A DNA stretch of 40,321 bases from Helicobacteraceae bacterium (GCA_027063225.1 JAMOSG010000025.1:1-40321); one strand, 5' to 3'; positions 26,517 through 35,814 are shown, numbered from the stretch's first letter. Notes: generated from the letters alone by a model not told the origin. Numbers and translations are program-made.

Positions 26517-27383
26517 ATGGAAAAATACTACTATGTTCATACAGGACATCGTATAGGTTTAGATAGGTTTAGAAGAGCAATAGCTATACTTCATGCATTA
26601 GAAGATGATGATATTACACTTTTGTGTTCAGATTTTAGAATAGCATCAATTGTAAGAGATTTTGGTATAAAAAAAGGTGTTGGAATTGATGTAGTAAGAA
26701 ATATTCCTTATATGACACATCATGGTGATAAACTCCTTTTTGATTCAGATGAAGCAAATCCTATTATGCTTGAAGATATGAGAGATTATTTTTCAAGTTT
26801 TATTCGTATTAGTGATACAAAAGAGATTGAACCTTCTGATAAAGAGTTTTTAATATCTTCAGTGTTTAATGATCAAGAAAATATTTGTAATACTTATGCA
26901 ATAGATAAGCAATACTTTGGAAAATTTGAAAAAACTATACCAATGACACTCTTTTTTGGTGATGATGATTATGAGAAAGATTTAGAAAAAAACTTAGACT
27001 TTTTTGAGGGTTTAGAACCTCATTTGCAGCTTGGATTTTACTACTTTTTAGACTATGAAACAGAGTTACAAAAGTTGTTTCCAAATAATTTTGAATTTGA
27101 AGAGTATGAGCAGATGATTCAACAAACAGATATACTTCTTACTGCCTCACCACAGGCTGTTTTAGAGTCTTTAGCTAGTGGTGGAAGACCAATTTATTTT
27201 AAGCGTGAAGATTATACAGATGATTTTGACGAATTAATTAAAAGTTTTAATGTTCCTGTAATAAATAATTATGATAAAAAGGAATTAAAGGAAGTTTTGG
27301 CAACTTTAGAGAGCAGGGAGTATAAAAAAGTTGCCAATTATAGTAACAAAATTGCTGAATTTATTAAAAACAGCTTAAATTAA
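26517..27383 (+). CDS. Putative glycosyltransferase-like protein
   Basis: 288 residues, not firmly recognised. The N-terminus YVHTGHRIGLDRFRRAIAIL resembles the start of a GT-B nucleotide-sugar fold. The segment DILLTASPQAVLESLASGGR followed by PIYFKRED recalls the donor-binding motif of MurG/PseG-like enzymes (Gln, Glu-Ser and Gly-Gly-Arg-Pro positions). No signal peptide or membrane segment is seen. The gene follows dxr by 3 bases, so it is in the cdsA-dxr operon, which may suggest envelope synthesis. Substrate unknown. Confidence 0.5.
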   Translation: MEKYYYVHTGHRIGLDRFRRAIAILHALEDDDITLLCSDFRIASIVRDFGIKKGVGIDVVRNIPYMTHHGDKLLFDSDEANPIMLEDMRDYFSSFIRISDTKEIEPSDKEFLISSVFNDQENICNTYAIDKQYFGKFEKTIPMTLFFGDDDYEKDLEKNLDFFEGLEPHLQLGFYYFLDYETELQKLFPNNFEFEEYEQMIQQTDILLTASPQAVLESLASGGRPIYFKREDYTDDFDELIKSFNVPVINNYDKKELKEVLATLESREYKKVANYSNKIAEFIKNSLN

Positions 27384-27407
27384 TCGATACTTAAAACAAA
27401 TTTGGTA

Positions 27408-27413
27408 TATAAT
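27408..27413 (+). promoter_or_regulatory. Probable -10 box of the petABC operon
   Basis: TATAAT in the 63-base gap, 33 bases before the petA ATG at 27447. No convincing -35. Confidence 0.55.
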
Positions 27414-27446
27414 AAGATTTTAAAATTCACATCAAAGTGAGCAGAC

Positions 27447-27983
27447 ATGAAAAATAGTAGCCGTAGAGGTTTTATGGGTATGGCATTTGGTGCCGTTGCA
27501 GGTGTTGGTGCGGTAGCTTCATTATACGCGATGAAGAGATCATGGGATCCTTTACCGAGTGTAAAAGCTGCTGGATTTACAACTCTTGATATGAGTGCAT
27601 ATAAAGAGAATGAACTTGTTACAGAGAAGTGGAGAGGGAAACCAATCTTCGTTCTTAAACAATCTAAAGAGATGCTTGAAAAAGCAAAGAAAAATCCTAA
27701 AGATCTTGAAAGACTTATCAAAATTGGTGATGACCATTTTATGGTAGCAGTTGGTCTTTGTACGCACCTTGGTTGTATTCCAGGATATAACCCAGATGAA
27801 GAAAGCTTTTTATGTGCTTGTCACGGTGGTATGTATGATTCTACTGCATTAGTGACAAAAGCTCCACCACCACGTGGTCTTGATATCCCTCCATTTAAAA
27901 TTGATGGAAATAAACTTGTTCTTGGTGAAGCGGGTCCTGAGTACAAAAAAATGCTAGAAACTGGCGTTACTCTTAAAGTATAA
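27447..27983 (+). CDS. petA: Rieske iron-sulfur subunit of cytochrome bc1
   Basis: 178 residues. The N-terminus SSRRGFMGMAFGAVAGVGAV is a twin-arginine type signal/anchor. The [2Fe-2S] ligands are in CTHLGC (C105, H107) and CACHGGMYD (C123, H126), with C110 and C125 as the stabilising disulfide pair. PPPRGLDIPPFKIDGNKLVL completes the fold. It passes electrons from quinol to the c-type subunit. First gene of a compact petABC operon. Confidence 0.96.
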   Translation: MKNSSRRGFMGMAFGAVAGVGAVASLYAMKRSWDPLPSVKAAGFTTLDMSAYKENELVTEKWRGKPIFVLKQSKEMLEKAKKNPKDLERLIKIGDDHFMVAVGLCTHLGCIPGYNPDEESFLCACHGGMYDSTALVTKAPPPRGLDIPPFKIDGNKLVLGEAGPEYKKMLETGVTLKV

Positions 27984-28001
27984 TCGAGGAAAGGAAAATA
28001 G

Positions 28002-29216
28002 ATGGCACATTTTGAAAAAGCAACAAGCGTGCATGATTGGTTAAATCAGCGCTTAGCTATTGATACAGTTCGCCGTGTTATGGCAACTGAGTATTGGATT
28101 CCTAAGAACATTAACTTCTTATGGGCAATGGGTATGGTTTTAGCAGTAACTTTTGGACTGCTTTTAGTTTCTGGAATCTTCCTTTTAATGTATTATCAAC
28201 CAAATGTAGCAACTGCATTTGACAGTGTTAACTACACAATTATGCGTGAAGTTGAGTTTGGTTGGTTATGGAGACATGTTCATGGTGTTGCGGCATCTGT
28301 AGTTTTCCTAATTATCTATATCCACATGTTTACAGGTATCTATTACGGTTCTTATAAGAAGGGTCGTGAGATGATCTGGATCTCTGGTATGCTTTTATTT
28401 GTTGCTTTCTCAGCTGAGGCATTTTCTGGTTATATGCTTCCATGGGGACAAATGAGTTACTGGGCTGGTATGGTTATTACTAACCTTTTTGCTGGTGGTT
28501 CACTTCATGCTGATGGTCTTGTTGAATGGATTCGTGGAGATTATGTTCCAGCTCAAGCATTCTTAACTCGTTTCTTTATGCTTCACGTACTTCTTATTCC
28601 TTTAGCAATTTTAGGTTTAATTGGTCTTCACTTTGCAGCACTTCGTATCCCTCACGTAAATAACCAAGATGGTGAAGAGATCGATTTCGATGCTGAAGCT
28701 AAAAAATATTTAGCTGGTGATAAAGCTGGTTCAAAAGTTATTAGATTTGCTAACGACTTTATGGCAAAAGATATGATGGTAGTAGCATTCTACTTATTCT
28801 TCTTTTTCTATTTAGTATTTTTCCATTACGATTTTGCAATGGATCCAGTAAACTTTGACCCTGCTGATGGTCTTAAGACTCCAGCACACATTTACCCTGA
28901 GTGGTATTTCTTATGGTCTTATGAGATTTTACGTCCATTCCCAACAGATCCAGGTTTAATTGCATTCGCATTTGCTCAAGTAATTTTCTTCTTACTACCT
29001 TTCTTAGATAGAAGTCCAAATGCTGTTCCTGCAAATCGTCGTGGATTATTTAAAATTTGGTTCTGGGTAATGCTTGTAGATATGATCGTTTTAACTGCTA
29101 TGGGTAAACTTCCACCAGAAGGTATCTTTAGTACAATCGGTCTTTATGCAGCTATCACATTCATTGCATTATGGGTTGTGTTACCGTTTATTACAAAATT
29201 AGAAAGAAAGTTATAA
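28002..29216 (+). CDS. petB: Cytochrome b subunit of the bc1 complex
   Basis: 404 residues with eight or more hydrophobic helices. Recognisable features are the early helix with GMVLAVTFGLLLVSGIFLLM, the haem-ligand region WRHVHGVAASVVFLIIYIHM, MLPWGQMSYWAGMVITNLF, and the Qo-site motif PEWYFLWSYEILR. Cytochrome b carries both b haems and both quinone sites. It begins 18 bases after petA with a GAGGAAAGG SD. Full-length, not split into b6 and subunit IV. Confidence 0.97.
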   Translation: MAHFEKATSVHDWLNQRLAIDTVRRVMATEYWIPKNINFLWAMGMVLAVTFGLLLVSGIFLLMYYQPNVATAFDSVNYTIMREVEFGWLWRHVHGVAASVVFLIIYIHMFTGIYYGSYKKGREMIWISGMLLFVAFSAEAFSGYMLPWGQMSYWAGMVITNLFAGGSLHADGLVEWIRGDYVPAQAFLTRFFMLHVLLIPLAILGLIGLHFAALRIPHVNNQDGEEIDFDAEAKKYLAGDKAGSKVIRFANDFMAKDMMVVAFYLFFFFYLVFFHYDFAMDPVNFDPADGLKTPAHIYPEWYFLWSYEILRPFPTDPGLIAFAFAQVIFFLLPFLDRSPNAVPANRRGLFKIWFWVMLVDMIVLTAMGKLPPEGIFSTIGLYAAITFIALWVVLPFITKLERKL

Positions 29217-29226
29217 GGAGTAAAAA

Positions 29227-30168
29227 GTGAAAGAATTATTTATACTAGGTGTTGTAACTACGTTTACACTTATAACTTACTACTTGGTGGAGCCTTTTGC
29301 TCACCACCAAATGCACAAGCATGTAGAGAGTGAAGGTTTTGCTTATAAAGATCTTCCTGCATTAACTAAAAAGGGTGATGCAACTCGTGGTAAAGATTTA
29401 GTTATGGGTGCTGGTGCATGTACAGGTTGTCATGCTATTAAAGCTGCTGGTATTGAGCCATCTATGGATCCTGCAACTGCTGCAGCTTCTTATGGTGTTA
29501 ATCCACCAGATTTAAGTAATGCGGGTGCTGTTTATAGTCCTAAATTCTTAAATGATCTTATTAAAAACCCAGCTCATGCTTTAATGGTTGAGCATAAATT
29601 TGATCCTGCTAAAGGTAAAATGCACCCAATGGCACAATTTTATGGTGCTGGTGGAGATATGGACCAAGAAGTTGCAGATATGATTGCATATTTACAATCA
29701 ATTGCTCCAAAAGCTGAAGAGTTAACTCCAAAAATGGCATTTGAAACTGCTTGTGGTAGATGTCACGCTGTTCATTATGAAAACTGGACACAAATTGGTG
29801 AAAAACCTAAGTTTAAAAAGAAACAAGATGAGTTAGCATTTGAAATTAATTTAGCTAACTACCAAGATTCTTTAAAAGCTTATATGGGTAAACTTCCACC
29901 AGATTTAAGTATGTATATCCGTTCACGTGGTGAGCACTATATTTCAACTTTTGTTGAAAACCCTCAAAACTATTTAAAAGGTACTGCAATGCCACGTGTT
30001 GGTGTAACTGCAGAATCTGCTGAAAAAGTTATTGAGTATCTTGAAGATGCTGGTGATGCTAAACGTCATGAGCGTGCAGAAGTTGGTATGAATGTAATGA
30101 TCTATATGATCTTCTTTATTATTGCTGCTGTTCTTTGGAAAAAAGAGGTTTGGAGAGATTTACACTAA
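29227..30168 (+). CDS. petC: Dihaem cytochrome c subunit of the bc1 complex
   Basis: 313 residues with a GTG start preceded by AAGGAG. Two haem-c motifs are present: CTGCH (C65-H69) and CGRCH (C176-H180). A signal or anchor helix is at the N-terminus (ELFILGVVTTFTLITYYLVE) and a tail anchor at the C-terminus (VMIYMIFFIIAAVLWKKEVW). This dihaem c4-like subunit replaces the monohaem cytochrome c1 of other proteobacteria and is characteristic of Campylobacterota. It would hand electrons to periplasmic cytochrome c and cbb3 oxidase. Confidence 0.95.
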   Translation: MKELFILGVVTTFTLITYYLVEPFAHHQMHKHVESEGFAYKDLPALTKKGDATRGKDLVMGAGACTGCHAIKAAGIEPSMDPATAAASYGVNPPDLSNAGAVYSPKFLNDLIKNPAHALMVEHKFDPAKGKMHPMAQFYGAGGDMDQEVADMIAYLQSIAPKAEELTPKMAFETACGRCHAVHYENWTQIGEKPKFKKKQDELAFEINLANYQDSLKAYMGKLPPDLSMYIRSRGEHYISTFVENPQNYLKGTAMPRVGVTAESAEKVIEYLEDAGDAKRHERAEVGMNVMIYMIFFIIAAVLWKKEVWRDLH

Positions 30169-30200
30169 GAAGTGTTTTTCTAACAAGCAAAACTTTTAAG

Positions 30201-30235
30201 GGCTAGGGCAAAATTTTGCCCTAGCCTTTTTTTTT
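30201..30235 (+). terminator. Rho-independent terminator of petABC
   Basis: A perfect palindrome at 30201-30226 (GGCTAGGGCAAAA and its complement TTTTGCCCTAGCC) is followed by nine T at 30227-30235. It is by far the strongest terminator in the window, 32 bases after the petC stop. Confidence 0.95.
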
Positions 30236-30264
30236 GCCAAATTTTTATATGAAAAGGTTTATTT

Positions 30265-30735
30265 ATGAGGTTTAGAGAACTAAAAAAACATAAAAAACAA
30301 AAAGTTTCCCAAGAAGAAAAAACAATACCTTATGCAACAACTCCAGATAGAATTAAAGCTTTTATTACAGATATGTTTATGATCTATACTCCAATTTTAT
30401 ATATTATTACTTATGTTTTTATGAATGGGAAAGATGATTTTCAATCTTCACAATTAGCACCTTTTATAGGAGTGACTCTTTATGGAATTGTTTACGCAAT
30501 TCTTTTAGCAAAACTTGGACAAACTCCTGGTAAAAAAGCTTATAATATTAAAGTTGTAGATCAAAAAACACATCAAAATATCTCTTTTTTTAGAGCATTA
30601 CTTCGTTTTATAGTATTTTTATTTTCTGCAACAATTGTTTTTGGTTTAATTGTTTCTTTTTTTAGAAAAGATAACTTAACACTTCATGATATAGTTGCTA
30701 AAACAGTTGTAGTAGAAGTAAAAGATAGTGTGTAA
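30265..30735 (+). CDS. RDD-family membrane protein
   Basis: 156 residues. The RDD signature is spread over TPDRIKAFITDMFMIYTPIL (Arg and Asp in the first helix) and LGQTPGKKAYNIKVVDQ, with further membrane helices FIGVTLYGIVYAILLA and FIVFLFSATIVFGLIVSFF. The Lys/Gln-rich N-terminus is cytoplasmic. Some RDD proteins have been linked to ion transport, but this one cannot be assigned. It stands alone between the pet terminator and the porin promoter, and probably has its own promoter. Confidence 0.8.
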   Translation: MRFRELKKHKKQKVSQEEKTIPYATTPDRIKAFITDMFMIYTPILYIITYVFMNGKDDFQSSQLAPFIGVTLYGIVYAILLAKLGQTPGKKAYNIKVVDQKTHQNISFFRALLRFIVFLFSATIVFGLIVSFFRKDNLTLHDIVAKTVVVEVKDSV

Positions 30736-30773
30736 AAAAAGAAAATTATTAAATTTTTATAATATTATTCAAG

Positions 30774-30800
30774 TTGAATTAAAACTTACCGATATATAAT
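30774..30800 (+). promoter_or_regulatory. Promoter of the porin gene
   Basis: TTGAAT (30774-30779), 15-base spacer, TATAAT (30795-30800). It would give a leader of about 105 bases before the ATG at 30913. Confidence 0.6.
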
Positions 30801-30822
30801 AAGACGGTTATATTTAGCATAA

Positions 30823-30878
30823 ATAGAAGTGATAGAGGAATGATAACTGCTTATAGATTGTTGCTCTATCACTTCTAT
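30823..30878 (+). promoter_or_regulatory. Long hairpin in the porin mRNA leader
   Basis: ATAGAAGTGATAGAG (30823-30837) and CTCTATCACTTCTAT (30864-30878) are perfectly complementary over 15 bp with a 26-base loop. It lies downstream of the predicted promoter and ends 23 bases before the SD AGGAG (30902-30906). There is no following T-run, so it is not a terminator. It could stabilise the mRNA or bind a regulator. Confidence 0.75.
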
Positions 30879-30912
30879 ATCTAGATGTGGTAAAACAAAA
30901 TAGGAGAAATGA

Positions 30913-32160
30913 ATGAAAAAAATTATTATATCAATGGCAGCAGCTTCTTTAGTTGCTACATCTGCAATGGCTGCAGATAAAGGAATTGACTTTACTACAA
31001 CAGGTCAAGTTGTAGTTTATTATCAAACGGCAGATACTGCGGGTGATGATCTTTTTGATCAAAGTAAGGCAAGTGCAAATATTGGTATTCAACTAGATAA
31101 TGTTGCAGATTTAAAAAATGGGTTTACTCTTGGAACTCAGCTTACATACCTTGGAACTGCAGGTTTAGAGAAAAACTTAGTTAGTGGTACTATGCAAAAT
31201 GTTGGTGGTGTAGTTTCTATGAATGATTCTACAGATGAAGTTGCACTTACTAAAATTTATTTAGCTAAAAAAGTTGCTAACACAACTGTAAAAATTGGTC
31301 GTCAAGAGCTTCCAAAATCTCTTTCACCTTTAGCATTCTCTGAAGGTTGGAATGTATTTAAAAATACTTATGAAGCAGCTTTATTAGTAAATACAGATCT
31401 TCCAAATACTGTAATTGTTGGTGCTTATGTTGGTCAATCTAACAAGCATAGTGATTTAGGTACTTTTACTAATTTAACTGTAACAACTACAGCTGGTTCG
31501 TTAGCAGTAAATAAAGAGGCATATATGTTAACTGTACAAAATTCATCTTTACCAATGACAACAGTAACAGCTTCATACTATGCACTAAAAGATATTACAG
31601 CTGCAGATAGTGCGGATGCAGTATGGTTAGATGCAAAAGTAGCAGGTAAATCTTTACCAATGGGACTTAAAGCTGGTTTACAAGTTGGTTCTATTATGCC
31701 AGAAGCTTCTATTACGTCTGATACTAACGTAGTTGGTGTAAAAGCTGGTGTAAATCCAATGGCTGGTTTAACTGTATGTGGTGCGTTTAGTTATGTAAGT
31801 GGTGAGAAAGATTCTACAAAACATATTGCAGCTGTTAAAAATACAGGTACAGGTGTAAAAACTCCACTTTATACTCAAATGATTGGAAACCAAGATGCGA
31901 TTGCTCTTGATGCAAAAACTGTTATGCTAAAAGGTGCATATAGTTTGAATAAAGATAGTCAAATTATTGCTCAAGGTAGTTATACACAAGCTGGTGCAAG
32001 AAACTTAAATGGTAATGGTAATGATAATACTGACCTTGAATTATTATATACTACAAAAGTTTCAGGAATGAATCTTTTAGCTGGTTACTTAAATGTTAAA
32101 AATGACAATGATGATGTTGCAAATCACATTGTTCGTGTAGTTGCTCGTTATAATTTCTAA
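30913..32160 (+). CDS. Major outer-membrane porin
   Basis: 415 residues. A clear signal peptide (KKIIISMAAASLVATSAMAA) is followed by a barrel-like sequence with short alternating strands. The conserved segment TTVKIGRQELPKSLSPLAFS and NTYEAALLVNTDLPNTVIVG recall the OprD-like/Campylobacter major porin group. The protein ends HIVRVVARYNF, with the terminal Phe recognised by the BAM machinery. The strong promoter, structured leader and good SD suggest high expression. Substrate selectivity cannot be read from the sequence. Confidence 0.8.
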   Translation: MKKIIISMAAASLVATSAMAADKGIDFTTTGQVVVYYQTADTAGDDLFDQSKASANIGIQLDNVADLKNGFTLGTQLTYLGTAGLEKNLVSGTMQNVGGVVSMNDSTDEVALTKIYLAKKVANTTVKIGRQELPKSLSPLAFSEGWNVFKNTYEAALLVNTDLPNTVIVGAYVGQSNKHSDLGTFTNLTVTTTAGSLAVNKEAYMLTVQNSSLPMTTVTASYYALKDITAADSADAVWLDAKVAGKSLPMGLKAGLQVGSIMPEASITSDTNVVGVKAGVNPMAGLTVCGAFSYVSGEKDSTKHIAAVKNTGTGVKTPLYTQMIGNQDAIALDAKTVMLKGAYSLNKDSQIIAQGSYTQAGARNLNGNGNDNTDLELLYTTKVSGMNLLAGYLNVKNDNDDVANHIVRVVARYNF

Positions 32161-32174
32161 TAATTTTTATTTAT

Positions 32175-32213
32175 AATCTCATACTTTTTAGTATGGGATT
32201 ACCCATCTTTTTT
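32175..32213 (+). terminator. Candidate terminator after the porin gene
   Basis: AATCTCATAC (32175-32184) and GTATGGGATT (32191-32200) form a 10-bp stem with one G-T pair and a 6-base loop. A T-run follows at 32208-32213 after a 7-base gap, so it is imperfect. Confidence 0.5.
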
Positions 32214-32264
32214 ATAAATCTCTTCTCTTTATCTATTTTTTTCTTTTTCTTTTCAATCTTGTTG

Positions 32265-32270
32265 TATAAT
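32265..32270 (+). promoter_or_regulatory. Probable -10 box of the moaA-queE-queD operon
   Basis: TATAAT preceded by a long T-rich tract, 25 bases before the moaA ATG at 32296. An SD AAGGAA lies between. The T-rich upstream tract is typical of sigma70 promoters in this phylum. Confidence 0.6.
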
Positions 32271-32295
32271 CACCTTTTTAATATAAGGAATCTCT

Positions 32296-33264
32296 ATGCT
32301 TATTGATAGTTATGACAGGGTAGTTGATTATTTACGTATCTCTGTAACAGAGCGTTGTAATTTTCGTTGTCAATATTGTATGCCACAAAAACCATTTTCA
32401 TGGGTACCACAAGAGAATTTACTCTCTTTTGAAGAGCTATTTGAGTTTGTTAAAGTAGCTATTGATGAGGGTGTAAATAAGGTTCGCATAACAGGTGGTG
32501 AACCACTTCTTCGAAATGATTTAGATATTTTTATTAAAATGATTTACGACTATAAACCAACAATCGATCTTTCTATGACTACAAATGGATACCTTTTAAA
32601 AGATATGGCACAAAAATTAAAAGATACAGGGCTTAAGAGGATTAACGTAAGCATAGATAGTCTTAAACCAGAAGTAGCACAGCATATAGCACAAAAAGAT
32701 GTGTTAAAAGAGGTTTTAGAGGGTGTAGATGAAGCTCAAAGAGTGGGACTTAAAGTGAAAGTCAATATGGTTCCAATGAGGGGAGTAAACGATAACGAAA
32801 TTTTTGATGTTTTAGAGTATGCAAAACAAAGAGGGATGAGTATCCGTTTTATTGAGTATATGGAAAATGCTTATGCTGCAGCATCACTTAAAGGGTTAAA
32901 AGCTAACGAAGTGTTAGAGATGTTAGCTACACGTTATAACTTTGTAGATGAGGGGTTTGAAAAAGCTTCACCATCACGTTATTATAAAATGGAAGATGGT
33001 TATAGGTTTGGGATTATCGAACCTTATGGGGATGATTTTTGTAAAGAGTGTAACCGTATTCGTCTTACTGCAGAGGGGTATTTAATACCATGTTTATATT
33101 TTGATGAGGCTATGAGTATAGCAGATGCAGTAAAAAAAGGGGATATTAAAACAGCAGCTTTAGTTTTAAAAGAGGTTGTAAAAAACAAACCAGAAAAAAA
33201 TCGTTGGGGCTCACAAGAGGAAGATGAGATTTCCCAACGTGCTTTTTATGAAACGGGTGGATGA
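32296..33264 (+). CDS. moaA: GTP 3',8-cyclase, molybdenum cofactor biosynthesis
   Basis: 322 residues. The radical-SAM cluster motif is [14 protein letters not shown] (C21, C25, C28), and [13 protein letters not shown] is the SAM-binding stretch. The second cluster is bound by the C-terminal [18 protein letters not shown] in the CX2CX13C pattern. The protein ends in Gly-Gly, as required for activity in MoaA. It makes the first intermediate of cyclic pyranopterin monophosphate. It overlaps queE (ATGA), although the pathways differ and share only GTP-derived pterin chemistry. Confidence 0.97.
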   Translation: MLIDSYDRVVDYLRISVTERCNFRCQYCMPQKPFSWVPQENLLSFEELFEFVKVAIDEGVNKVRITGGEPLLRNDLDIFIKMIYDYKPTIDLSMTTNGYLLKDMAQKLKDTGLKRINVSIDSLKPEVAQHIAQKDVLKEVLEGVDEAQRVGLKVKVNMVPMRGVNDNEIFDVLEYAKQRGMSIRFIEYMENAYAAASLKGLKANEVLEMLATRYNFVDEGFEKASPSRYYKMEDGYRFGIIEPYGDDFCKECNRIRLTAEGYLIPCLYFDEAMSIADAVKKGDIKTAALVLKEVVKNKPEKNRWGSQEEDEISQRAFYETGG

Positions 33265-34025
33265 TTATGCTTTATTTAGTTGAGCATTTTTACTCTATTC
33301 AGGGAGAGGGTGCGTTTGTTGGTACACCTTCACTTTTTTTCCGTTTTGGTGGGTGTAATATGCGTTGTGTTGGTTTTGGATGTCATGAGATAGCACCAGA
33401 TGGTACAGATGTAGTTGGATGTGATACTATCTATGCAGTAGATAAACAACATTTCTCAAAAGATTGGGTTAAGATTTCAAAGCTTCAAGAACTTATTGCA
33501 ATTTTAAATATGTATGAACTTCCAGAGGGTGTAGATGTCGTTTTTACTGGTGGTGAACCACTTATTTATGCAAATGATCCACTTTTTGTAGAGTTTTTAG
33601 AGTATTTAGATAGAGTAGGTCATAGAATTACTTTTGAAACAAATGGTTCTTTAAATGTAGATTTTGAAAAATACCCAGTTTATAAAAAAGCGGTATTTGC
33701 ACTTTCTGTGAAGCTTTCAAATTCGTTAGAGAGTGAATCAAAAAGGATTGTTCCAAAAGTAATAGCCAATATTGCTCATAATGCGGATGGTGCTTTTTTT
33801 AAATTTAGTATTGACAAAGCTTCTATTACTCTTGGATTAGAGGAGGAGATAGACTCTATTTGTGCTCTTGCTCCACAGTTAAAAGTGTATTGTATGCCTC
33901 TTGGTGGCAATAAAGAGGAGATAGAGAAAAATACACAGCCTCTTATTGAGTTTTGTAAAACAAAAGGGTATAACTTTTCAGATAGATTGCATATTAGAAT
34001 TTGGGATGCAAACAAAGGAGTTTAG
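33261..34025 (+). CDS. queE: 7-carboxy-7-deazaguanine synthase
   Basis: 254 residues (or 252 from the ATG at 33267). It starts with [20 protein letters not shown], the QueE hallmark, followed by [22 protein letters not shown] is the radical-SAM GGEP motif. The cluster loop is extended: after C32 and C36 there is C41, then C54 in GCDTIYAV, where other QueE proteins have the third ligand in CDT. The enzyme contracts the pterin ring in queuosine synthesis. It overlaps moaA and abuts queD. Confidence 0.93.
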   Translation: MIMLYLVEHFYSIQGEGAFVGTPSLFFRFGGCNMRCVGFGCHEIAPDGTDVVGCDTIYAVDKQHFSKDWVKISKLQELIAILNMYELPEGVDVVFTGGEPLIYANDPLFVEFLEYLDRVGHRITFETNGSLNVDFEKYPVYKKAVFALSVKLSNSLESESKRIVPKVIANIAHNADGAFFKFSIDKASITLGLEEEIDSICALAPQLKVYCMPLGGNKEEIEKNTQPLIEFCKTKGYNFSDRLHIRIWDANKGV

Positions 34026-34607
34026 GTGATAATTAGAAAACTTTTTAAGTTTGAAAATGCACATATTGTTAGAGGATGTTCCACTGTAAAATGTAGAAGT
34101 TCACTTCATGGACACTCTTATGAGGTTGAAATTTTATTTGAATCAAACTTTTTAGATAATGGTCAAATGGTGTATGACTTTGGTTTAATGAAGCAAAATA
34201 TGAAAGATTTTATAGAGAGTTTTGATCATGCTATTGCTCTTTGGAGCGAAGATGATAAACTTTACATAGAAGATATGAAAAAACATTCAAGTAGATGGGT
34301 TGAGCTTCCAGTTTCCCCTAGTGCAGAGCAGTTTAGTCGTGTTTTTTTTGTGTTGTTAGATAAACTTTTAAAGCTTACCTCAATGCAAAATGGTGAGAAA
34401 GAGGTTCAGCTTCATAGTGTTATTGTGCATGAAACAAAAACTGGATATGCACAATGTTTTAAAGAGGATGCATACTCAAAACAGATGGGTCTTATAGATA
34501 TAGAAAAAATTGTTTTTTCTGATGGTGTAGTAGCAGATTGGAAAGATAAAGAGTTATTTAATAAGCTTAAAAATGAAGAGAGGTTTATTAACCCCACTTC
34601 TGTTTAA
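34026..34607 (+). CDS. queD: 6-carboxytetrahydropterin synthase
   Basis: 193 residues with a GTG start directly after the queE stop. KFENAHIVRGC and SSLHGHSYEVEILFE give the zinc-binding His residues, with conserved Cys in GCSTVKC; YDFGLMKQNMKDFIESFDHA is the PTPS/QueD core and HETKTGYAQCF carries the C-terminal Glu. It is longer than the usual 120-140 residues because of central insertions. QueD makes the substrate of QueE, so the two genes form a pathway pair. Confidence 0.93.
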   Translation: MIIRKLFKFENAHIVRGCSTVKCRSSLHGHSYEVEILFESNFLDNGQMVYDFGLMKQNMKDFIESFDHAIALWSEDDKLYIEDMKKHSSRWVELPVSPSAEQFSRVFFVLLDKLLKLTSMQNGEKEVQLHSVIVHETKTGYAQCFKEDAYSKQMGLIDIEKIVFSDGVVADWKDKELFNKLKNEERFINPTSV

Positions 34608-34608
34608 A

Positions 34609-35814
34609 TTAACTAAGAAGCTCTTTCTTCTCTTTGGAGGAGAAGTTCCATTCTATTGGTATAACTTTTACTTCATCACCCTCTTGTAGTTGTTTAGTTG
34701 TAATAATAAAACTATTTGACTTTGCAAGAGGTGAGATCATCCCTGGTGCAAATTTTGTACAAACATTAAACTTCTCCCCATCAAAATATCCAGGAATTAC
34801 GGTTGCTCTGTTAATTTTAAATGGTTTACATTGTGCTAATTTTGTAACTATAGGGCTAAGATACTTTTTCTCATTTCCACTTAGTGCTAAAACAATGGAG
34901 CGTGCAAAAATCTCAAAGTTAAGTGCAGCAGCAAGTGGATTTCCTGGAAGGTTTAAAATAGCAGTATTGTTTATCATTCCAAATGTTGTTGGTTTACCAG
35001 GTTTTATTGCTACTTTATCAAATAAAATGGTGTTGTTAAAATGTTTAAATGCTTCTTTTGTATAGTCTGCATCTCCAACACTCACTCCACCTGAAGTGAT
35101 AATAAAATCGCAATCTAAAGCACTCTGTATATGTTCATAAAGATCTTCTAGTGAGTCTTGTGCACTGCCAATAAACTCTACTTCACACCCTAATTCCCCT
35201 AAACGTGTAAGAAAAGTTGGAGAGTTTGTGTTGTAGAGTTGATACTCTTTGAGTGTTTCAAAGTGCATCTTTAGTTCACTACCAGAAGCAAATACAGCAA
35301 CACGAGGTTTTTTGTAAACTTTAATATGGGAGATTCCCTGAGAAGCTAAAAGGGTAATTGTATGTGCATTGATTTTCTCCCCTTTTGTTAAAAGTTTCAT
35401 CCCAATCTCAATATCTTCGCCCATAAAGCGAATATGTTGATTTTGTTTTATATCTTTTGGAAGTTTAACACCATGGTCTGTAAGGGTAGTGTCTTCTTTT
35501 GGGATAATCGCTTCTGTATTTTGTGGTACACGAGCCCCTGTCATAATTTTTATAGCTTCTTGAGGTTTTAGAAGTGTTTGGGAGTTATCACCTGCAAAAA
35601 TAGTTTCGCTAACTTTTACCTCTTTGTCTGCATCTTGAAGCAGTACTGCATACCCATCCATTGCAGAGTTATTAAAAGGTGGAAGGTTATGAGTTGCTAC
35701 AATATCTTGAGCTAAAATATACCCTGCTGCATTTTCTAAAGGGAGCATTTTTGTCTTTGTTGGTTGAATCTCTTGGTAGATAATTTCGAGTGCTTCTTGA
35801 ATTGTTTTAAGCAT
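34609..35814 (-). CDS. moeA: Molybdopterin molybdenumtransferase
   Basis: 401 residues with conserved MoeA blocks: LPPFNNSAMDGYAV near the N-terminus, MTGARVPQNTEAIIPKED, ASGSELKMHFE, FIITSGGVSVGDADYTKEAF, KPGKPTTFGM and LPGNPLAAALNFEIF. It inserts molybdate into adenylated molybdopterin. It is convergent with queD (1-base gap) and is the second molybdenum cofactor gene here besides moaA. AAGGAA precedes its start in the reading direction. Confidence 0.96.
   Translation of the reverse strand: MLKTIQEALEIIYQEIQPTKTKMLPLENAAGYILAQDIVATHNLPPFNNSAMDGYAVLLQDADKEVKVSETIFAGDNSQTLLKPQEAIKIMTGARVPQNTEAIIPKEDTTLTDHGVKLPKDIKQNQHIRFMGEDIEIGMKLLTKGEKINAHTITLLASQGISHIKVYKKPRVAVFASGSELKMHFETLKEYQLYNTNSPTFLTRLGELGCEVEFIGSAQDSLEDLYEHIQSALDCDFIITSGGVSVGDADYTKEAFKHFNNTILFDKVAIKPGKPTTFGMINNTAILNLPGNPLAAALNFEIFARSIVLALSGNEKKYLSPIVTKLAQCKPFKINRATVIPGYFDGEKFNVCTKFAPGMISPLAKSNSFIITTKQLQEGDEVKVIPIEWNFSSKEKKELLS

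Noticed and set aside
30823..30878. Terminator of the RDD gene
   Set aside because: No T-run follows the stem, and a TATAAT promoter lies upstream of it in the same orientation as the porin.
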